Shown here: positions 59,901 through 64,000 of the stretch, one piece after another
Numbering within the stretch: the stretch's first letter is position 1
How the letters are laid out: each line of letters starts with the position of its first letter
Assembly: GCF_037975245.1 (NCBI RefSeq)
Contig: NC_092572.1
Coordinates: forward strand, 28,689,989 to 28,753,988
DNA: 64,000 nt
DNA from: Apostichopus japonicus
Lineage: Eukaryota > Echinodermata > Holothuroidea > Aspidochirotida > Stichopodidae
Direction of reading: 5' to 3'
The notes under the pieces: model-generated
Told to the model about the DNA's origin: nothing
What the model saw: the letters and a program-made list of their open reading frames with translations, nothing else
The model's database searches: none
Program-made: the position numbers and the translations under genes

Positions 59901-62900
59901 GATGCCTAAAAATTTTTGGTCAAAAGTTAATTAATTACAATTAATCCCCATTGTTTAAAAAAATCTGAGCCTTCACTTTTTGCCAAAGCTCCTTTAATTT
60001 GTCTCCCAATCCCTGCAGTGTTTGTTTACATTTGTGGTTAAGCTCTGCAGAGGCTGTTAGTGGAATTAAAGCAGGACTGTGAGTTGTTATTAACTGTTGA
60101 ACTGTAAGCATGAGAGCCCTATAGCCAATCAGCACTTGCCGATTCTTAGAAGTCTTTGAGCCTGAGGTATGTAGGCAGCTTGTGAAGTTATGTCTTGTAG
60201 GGAGTGCTTGTTATGTCTGCTAAGGTAGAGGGGAGAAAGTTGAATAGGGTAGGCCAGTGGTATTGTTTGAGAGAGTGGGTAAAATAGGATTTAAAGGGGA
60301 AAATAGGAATTATAGCCAGTGGTGTGGCCAGGATTCTGCTAACGGAGGGGGGGGGGGTTATCCCTCACGGGCCCAAAATTGGTTTTGTGGGCCCTACATT
60401 TTTCAGCTCGAAAAGGTATGAGCTTCTGCACCATTGGTGCTCTAGTTTAGCTCATACTAGCATGCTGGTGTGAGCTATTGTTACAGTGCGGCGTCTATCA
60501 CTCTATCACTCTATCCGTCAACAATTGGTAAAACCGCTCCCACTCGCACAGTGTTTGATGGGATTTCATGAAACTTGAACACAAGGACCATTGGGTATAG
60601 GGCCATCAGAGATGGTCCGAAATTTGGCGCCAAAGGTCACCTGTGGGCCGTAATGGGCCATTTTGTGGAAATACGCAAAATGCTTCTTCTCCTACAGATT
60701 CCATGGTACAATGTTGAGGGTTTGTCACGATAGTGCTATGGAAGTTTTACCTTCAGGGTGTTCATGAATTTGAGATCAAAGATCAACTAGGGGTCTTTTG
60801 TGGCCCGGGCCGCGGCCCTATATTTTCAAATTGCTCCTGTTCGTACAGTATATGGCCAGTTATAATGAAACTTGGTCACAACGTTCCTCGGGATGAGAGT
60901 TACGAGGGGTGTTCGGAAAATTGAGGTCAAATGTCATTTAGGGGGTCATCGGGGTCATTCTTTGTAATATTTTCAAATATCTAAATCTCCTCAAGATTTT
61001 GATGGATCATATTCAAAGTTGAACTGATGATTGTTGGATTGTGTATGAATAAGGTGATGCCTAATAATTGTTGGTCAAAAGTTAATTAATTACAATTAAT
61101 CCCCATTGTTTAAAAAAATCTGAGCCTTCACCTTTTGCCAAAGCTCCTTTAATTTGTCTCCCAGTCTCTGCAGTGTTTGTTTACATTTGTGGTTAAGCTC
61201 TGCAGAGGCTGTTAGTGGAATTAAAGCAGGACTGTGAGTTGTTATTAACTGTTGAACTGTAAGCATGAGAGCCCTATAGCCAATCAGCACTTGCCGATTC
61301 TTAGAAGTCTTTGAGCCTGAGGTATGTAGGCAGCCAGCCAAAATTTAGGCAAGGAGTGCTTCAGGTCTGCTCAGGTAGATGGGAGAAAGTTTAATAGGGT
61401 AGGTCAGTGGTATTGTTTGAGAGAGTGGGTAAAATGGGATTTAAAGGGGGAAAATAGGAATTATAGCCAGTGGTGTGGCCAGGATTCTGCTAACGGAGGG
61501 GGGGGGGGGTTATCCCTCATGGGCCCAAAATTGGTGGAATCTGAAAAATGGCCTGAAATTTGGTGGGCCATAAAGTTTTGTGGGCCCTACCTTTTTAAGC
61601 TCGAAAAGGTATGAGCTTCTGCACCATTGGTGCTCTAGTTTTTTTTTTTTTTTCAGTCAGATTTTTTTGTGAGGGTGTTGTGGTCATGAGGGCGTTGTGG
61701 TAAAGTGGTTAAGGAAGTGGACTTGTGATCTAAGGATTACAAGTTCAAGCCCTGGTCAGATCATTGCGTTGTATTTTTGGGCAAGGCACTTCATTGCCTC
61801 TCTTCACCCAGGTGTATAAATGGGGACTTGCGAGGTGACTTGTAAATATAGTTGTGTGCGCCGGTTTGTGGCTGCACCCTATGGGAAGTCCTCGAGGGGA
61901 CACGTGGCTGTGGTGCCCCAGGAATTGAATTGTGCGCACTTTGGTGTGTAGGTGTGACAAGTTACCAATGACCAGGGTTAAGTACAAGCGCATAGAACTT
62001 TCGGATAATGCGCTATATAAATAACGGGGTAATAATAATAATATTAATATCAAGTGATGAAGGTTCATGAGCAAGTGTCTCTTTAGAATTTGAATCAATT
62101 CCCAACATTTCATAGCCTTAGGCACCTATCGACACCATCGTCAATTTACAGGCTGCCGAAAGCACCTTTGAACGTTTTCGACTCTCACTTCCTTGGTTGC
62201 GGAGGGGCACTTGACTCTTCTCCCCCAAAAGAAACAATGTCTAAGGGTGGGAATTAGTTTGTTACAGATTCTTGTACCTCATTTAGTATATAATTGTTTG
62301 ACAAATTCTAATCACATTTTCAGTTTGTCTGTGCTTTAGTACGTGATAGTGTTTAAAATATTTCCGTCACATATATTATGCATCGCACGTTAACATAGTA
62401 ACATGCTTAAAGCATTTCTGTTTTAAAAATTATTCCTGTTTCAGAGATCGGTTTCATCGACCTGCCAAAGCCATCACAGTTTCCTATGAAACCAAAAGTC
62501 AATTCTCTCCACAGTTGTCAATACAGGTAGGGGTAAGTTCAGTCACCAGTGTCATTCATGTGCTGTCAATTTTTTTCCTTTAGTTTCAACAAAGTGACAT
62601 ACTTATAAATGTACAGTCTTTTCGACTGTACTTTTGAAAATGAAAGTAACTTCCCTAGGGAATTCAGAATGACTACAGTGTTTTTAAATTCTTAATCAAA
62701 AGCACAAGAATTTGTGATCTTGATTTAGTTCATGTTAACCATCCACGACCATTTTTTTGTTGGCATCTGTCATTCTTTAGAGAAGTCACTGATGTTGATA
62801 TACTATGATTTTCTGAGTGTGAATCAGTTTAATTGATCTTTGATATTATTCTTATTACTATTATCATTCAATTACATTTATATGGCATATATTCTATAAG

Positions 62901-63371
62901 TAAGCACTTAAGTGCTTTAAAAATGAAATAAACTTCAAAACCTAATAAAAGAAAATAACAATGAAATTTAATAGGTAAGACAATAAAAACTATAGATGAA
63001 GACAATATATAAACAAATAAGTGATAAGTACTGTGAAATCGAAACTAACAAGAGCAACATAAAAATTCAAATGCACTTGCTTCTTTCTCCCTGTGGGGTA
63101 TCTGGTGTCCCCATAGCAACCGGCCAGTGATGTCCCTGTAACGCCTCCCCAGTCTCCCGCCTCTGGGACACCTAAGAGAAGGGACAGTGATGCCTCCAGA
63201 AACCTGCAAAAACAACTTCAGAGGGAAATGACGAAGAGACTAAGAGAAGAGAGAGAAGCGGAGAGGCAGTCCAGAATGAGGCTACAAGGTCAGCTGAATG
63301 CAATGAAACCCACAATGGACTCTACAGGGAAGAACGCAGCGGCTGAGTCCACGCAAGTAATCTTTGATATG
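44724..63371 (+). CDS. DNAAF8: DNAAF8 (C16orf71) orthologue, dynein axonemal assembly factor; runs off the right edge
   Basis: Eight coding exons, 616 residues so far, all joining in phase. Conserved blocks in order: SIFADVQANLPSIDFDVSD near the start, a DHIDLDLLLDAF block at the end of exon 2, LMTQLAHLC (about 329-337), ETIFLDLRK (about 418-426) and an acidic SSSDDDSEDEDS stretch (about 455-470). These match, in the same order, blocks of human C16orf71 (about 520 residues). The last visible exon is a charged coiled coil. Known role: a cytoplasmic factor of multiciliated cells acting in outer dynein arm assembly. Its divergent neighbour is ANKS3, as in human. The most upstream in-frame ATG after a splice acceptor (CTCTAG at 44699-44704) is used; a second ATG lies six codons later. 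The stop codon lies beyond the window. Confidence 0.87.
45738..46482 (+). CDS. DNAAF8: DNAAF8 coding exon 2
   Basis: 745 bases; acceptor TTTCTCTCTCAG|GCT and donor AAAG|GTGAGA, phase 1. Encodes acidic, Ser-rich sequence (ASSDEDVQILTRTVP...) ending with HIDLDLLLDAFPQRRHPPLL. The frame stays open for 164 bases past the donor to a stop at 46646, so intron retention would give a short isoform. Confidence 0.85.
47090..47182 (+). repeat. (CTAT/CTGT)n microsatellite
   Basis: Imperfect tetranucleotide array of CTAT, CTGT and CCAT units in DNAAF8 intron 2, ending about 80 bases before exon 3. Confidence 0.9.
47262..47424 (+). CDS. DNAAF8: DNAAF8 coding exon 3
   Basis: 163 bases; acceptor TCTGACATAG|ATG and donor GCAAG|GTATCA, phase 2. 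Encodes EDSLSLMTQLAHLCVEQSGG and then IKTEDLSQSFHTVQRQVSDR. The LM.QLA.LC signature matches human C16orf71. Confidence 0.88.
47935..47969. other. Perfect 14-bp hairpin in DNAAF8 intron 3
   Basis: Arms TACGCTACGCGCCA (47935-47948) and TGGCGCGTAGCGTA (47956-47969) are exact reverse complements around a 7-base loop ACCATGG. It is GC-rich in an AT-rich intron. It may be the terminal hairpin of a dispersed element, since AATCTGGGAGGCATTTTTTC just upstream looks repeat-derived. Confidence 0.85.
48918..49095 (+). CDS. DNAAF8: DNAAF8 coding exon 4
   Basis: 178 bases; acceptor GCAATGACAG|CTC and donor ATAGAG|GTAACT, phase 0. Contains ERETIFLDLRKEEASKEKF, the most conserved motif of the family (TIFxDLR). 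Confidence 0.88.
49096..51396 (+). other. DNAAF8 intron 4
   Basis: Contains a (GT)n(G)n run at about 50479-50503 and the dispersed repeat 50935-51310. No further coding sequence is recognised. Confidence 0.6.
50935..51310 (+). repeat. Dispersed repeat, copy 1 (before exon 5)
   Basis: Shares long similarity with 62850-63080: both start with an ATT-rich run, then AAGTGCT and ATGAAA...AACTT, TAAAAGAAAATAACAATGA, GACAATGAAAA or GACAATAAAAA, and AAACTAACAAGAGCAA. It lies about 85 bases upstream of DNAAF8 exon 5. Confidence 0.75.
51397..51446 (+). CDS. DNAAF8: DNAAF8 coding exon 5 (50 bases)
   Basis: Acceptor TCTCTTTTGTAG|TTG and donor ACCCAG|GTAAAC, phase 2. Encodes LEHPEAVRRILCLQSP. It is short, but phase and context make it convincing: it joins exon 4 in phase 0 and exon 6 in phase 2 without a stop. 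Confidence 0.8.
51674..51701 (+). repeat. (GT)n microsatellite
   Basis: An almost pure GT dinucleotide run in DNAAF8 intron 5, just before the large minisatellite. Confidence 0.9.
56996..57556 (-). mobile_element. 5'-truncated CR1-like LINE inserted in the minisatellite
   Basis: The insert splits a repeat unit between CAGTA and TGACTTA, with CAGTA on both sides as a likely 5-bp duplication. On the minus strand it ends with CAATAAAGTTTTACTTACTT and a (TTAC)n tail. Only the last roughly 560 bases of the element are present. Confidence 0.8.
57188..57541 (-). pseudogene. C-terminal fragment of a LINE reverse transcriptase ORF
   Basis: 117 codons with the C-terminal pattern of CR1/Rex1/Jockey-like ORF2 proteins: YNSIICGVWRYCLICWGGN, then CCHPLHCYL, a basic RLRQPYTRTNRYRNLF and PRAIKLFN before the stop. 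The polymerase core is absent because the copy is 5'-truncated. The frame is intact in what remains, so the insertion is young relative to the surrounding array. Confidence 0.75.
59006..59158 (+). CDS. DNAAF8: DNAAF8 coding exon 6
   Basis: 153 bases; acceptor TTTTTGTCACAG|T and donor AACAA|GTGAGA, phase 2. Encodes ELSSSDDDSEDEDSLVAWHL and then a basic helix (HRRRAMEKAKEVKG). The Ser/acidic run corresponds to the human SSSDSEEE stretch after the DLR motif. Confidence 0.88.
59288..60444 (+). mobile_element. 1.2-kb element with terminal hairpins, copy 1
   Basis: Starts with a palindrome (TAGCTCATACCAGCATGCTG and its reverse complement) and ends with GCACCATTGGTGCTCTAG, a short hairpin followed by CTAG, next to a T run. 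The sub-terminal phrase AGCTCATACC recurs inverted near the right end. A 3' hairpin plus CTAG and head-to-tail arrangement are reminiscent of Helitron/Helentron-type rolling-circle elements. No helicase is encoded. Confidence 0.6.
59941..60170 (-). pseudogene. Conserved ORF inside element copy 1, possible captured exon
   Basis: On the minus strand an acceptor-like TACATACCTCAG precedes an open frame reading SKTSKNRQVLIGYRALMLTV and continuing to KVKAQIFLNNGD and a stop. There is no in-frame ATG before the conserved part. It looks like a helical protein fragment, not recognised as a known family. Confidence 0.4.
60445..61640 (+). mobile_element. 1.2-kb element with terminal hairpins, copy 2
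   Basis: A second, highly similar copy directly abuts copy 1 in the same orientation. It is slightly longer, mainly because it keeps a stretch near 61534-61572 that copy 1 lacks. It ends TGCTCTAG before a T run. Confidence 0.6.
61096..61341 (-). pseudogene. Conserved ORF inside element copy 2, possible captured exon
   Basis: The same frame as in copy 1, open over about 80 codons and differing at only one residue in the shared part (LQRLGDK here, LQGLGDK in copy 1). The acceptor-like CAG at its start is also conserved. This could be a piece of a host gene carried by the element. Confidence 0.4.
61680..62050 (+). repeat. Full-length tRNA-derived SINE
   Basis: Head with box A-like GTGGTAAAGTGGTTAAGGAA and box B-like AAGTTCAAGCCCTGG, a conserved middle (GGGCAAGGCACTTCATTGCC, then CCAGGTGTATAAATGGGGAC), and a tail ending GCGCTATATAAATAACGGG followed by (TAA)n. 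It shares middle and tail modules with 17262-17520. Confidence 0.75.
62445..62526 (+). CDS. DNAAF8: DNAAF8 coding exon 7
   Basis: 82 bases; acceptor CTGTTTCAG|A and donor ACAG|GTAGGG, phase 0. Encodes DRFHRPAKAITVSYETKSQF and then SPQLSIQ. A stronger donor, GGG|GTAAGT, lies exactly six bases on and would add Val-Gly in frame. Confidence 0.8.
62850..63080 (+). repeat. Dispersed repeat, copy 2 (before exon 8)
   Basis: A diverged copy of the repeat at 50935-51310 (shared TAAAAGAAAATAACAATGA and ACTAACAAGAGCAA). It ends about 35 bases before the acceptor of DNAAF8 exon 8, so it borders the polypyrimidine region. Confidence 0.75.
63117..63371 (+). CDS. DNAAF8: DNAAF8 coding exon 8 (last visible)
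   Basis: 255 bases, 85 codons; acceptor GTCCCCATAG|CAA and donor GATATG|GTAAGC, phase 0. Encodes a Pro/Ser-rich entry and a charged coiled coil (LQKQLQREMTKRLREEREAE). The gene must continue beyond the window because no stop codon is reached. Confidence 0.85.
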
Positions 63372-64000
63372 GTAAGCAGGGAGTCATTTATCCGGTATGG
63401 AATCATAAAATGATGTACAAAAACGCTCAACTTGCTGTACAAAGTCCAAAGTTGTATCACAATTTTCTTTACTCAGGAACACAGTATTTTATAAGATATA
63501 ATATCCAGAGCCTTAAGAACTGCTATACAAAGTGTTGTTGTACACTAAGGGAAGCCGCACAAGTATAACCGCCATGTCCAGGCCGGCGGAAGTCTCGCAC
63601 CACTCGCTCATAATGCATGTGCATATTGGGGCCCATGGCTGAATGCACACCAGCTGATAGCCATCCTGAGTAATATGCACAGTGTCATTACAACACAAAG
63701 CTGCTTATTGTTCACAAACAATGATCAAACCTGGCCAAGTAAGCGGATAAACTTTGGCGGTTTTAACAGACGGTAGAGCTATAGTTTATGTTGCAAATTG
63801 CCTTATACACTAAAATCCGCCTCTACCAAATGTCTGAGATTCAATGCTTTATTTAATTCTTGCAAATCTTCCATGTTATCAATTTCTTGGTCGTTTACCA
63901 ATGATCGATATAAGAACCACATTTTACTCCATAAGGCAGGACTTTTGGGGAGCATAGCGTAGGCCTTTAGGTAATCTTTTCACCCCAATGAAGGTTTAAC
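63372..64000 (+). other. Start of DNAAF8 intron 8
   Basis: No further coding exon is recognised before the window edge. A small open frame on the minus strand near 63.5-63.7 kb shows no domain signature. Confidence 0.6.

Noticed and set aside
63105..63120. X-box-like sequence GTCCCCATAGCAAC
   Set aside because: It overlaps the splice acceptor of DNAAF8 exon 8, and only the right half-site is good.

Overview
This is a eukaryotic nuclear window: AT-rich, intron-rich and full of repeats, with no prokaryotic gene organisation. The repeat types (tRNA-derived SINEs, hAT elements, a pogo/Tigger element, a CR1-like LINE fragment) and the two host genes suggest a marine deuterostome invertebrate, most likely an echinoderm (sea cucumber or sea urchin grade). 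The organism call is an inference from style, not from a diagnostic marker.

Two host genes are well supported, in head-to-head orientation. On the minus strand, about 21.64 down to 6.56 kb, lies an ANKS3 orthologue (six ankyrin repeats, a SAM domain, a C-terminal coiled coil) in about 11 coding exons. Reading phases join perfectly from exon 1 to exon 9; the joins around exon 10 are not fully resolved. On the plus strand, from 44.72 kb past the right edge, lies an orthologue of DNAAF8 (C16orf71, a dynein axonemal assembly factor); eight coding exons are visible and all join in phase. ANKS3 and DNAAF8 are also divergent neighbours on human chromosome 16p13.3, so this looks like ancient microsynteny of two cilium-related genes, here separated by 23 kb filled with mobile elements.

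The most unusual feature is inside ANKS3. Three separate introns each begin with a tandem array whose unit is the 3' end of the preceding exon together with its 5' splice site: 105-bp units after exon 9, about 104-122-bp units after exon 5, and 73-bp units after exon 3. A fourth, two-copy 108-bp duplication covers the end of the last coding exon. The arrays therefore line up about two dozen extra copies of the splice-donor region downstream of genuine donors in one gene.

Layout: 0-0.6 kb foldback-like inverted arrays; 0.6-6.4 kb no recognisable gene; 6.5-21.7 kb ANKS3; 21.7-26.9 kb AT-rich intergenic DNA with a tRNA-like SINE head, an X-box-like site and G-rich runs; 26.9-29.8 kb an intact 974-codon pogo/Tigger-type ORF with a C-terminal PHD finger; 30.8-31.5 and 33.3-33.7 kb tandem repeats; 35.3-36.2 and 38.1-38.9 kb two non-autonomous hAT elements with exact 8-bp target duplications; 40.3-40.7 kb an interspersed repeat; 44.7-63.4 kb DNAAF8. 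DNAAF8 intron 5 holds a roughly 6.5-kb array of about 135-bp units, interrupted by a LINE fragment. Intron 6 holds two head-to-tail copies of a roughly 1.2-kb element with terminal hairpins, then a full SINE. All homology statements rest on recognition by eye.
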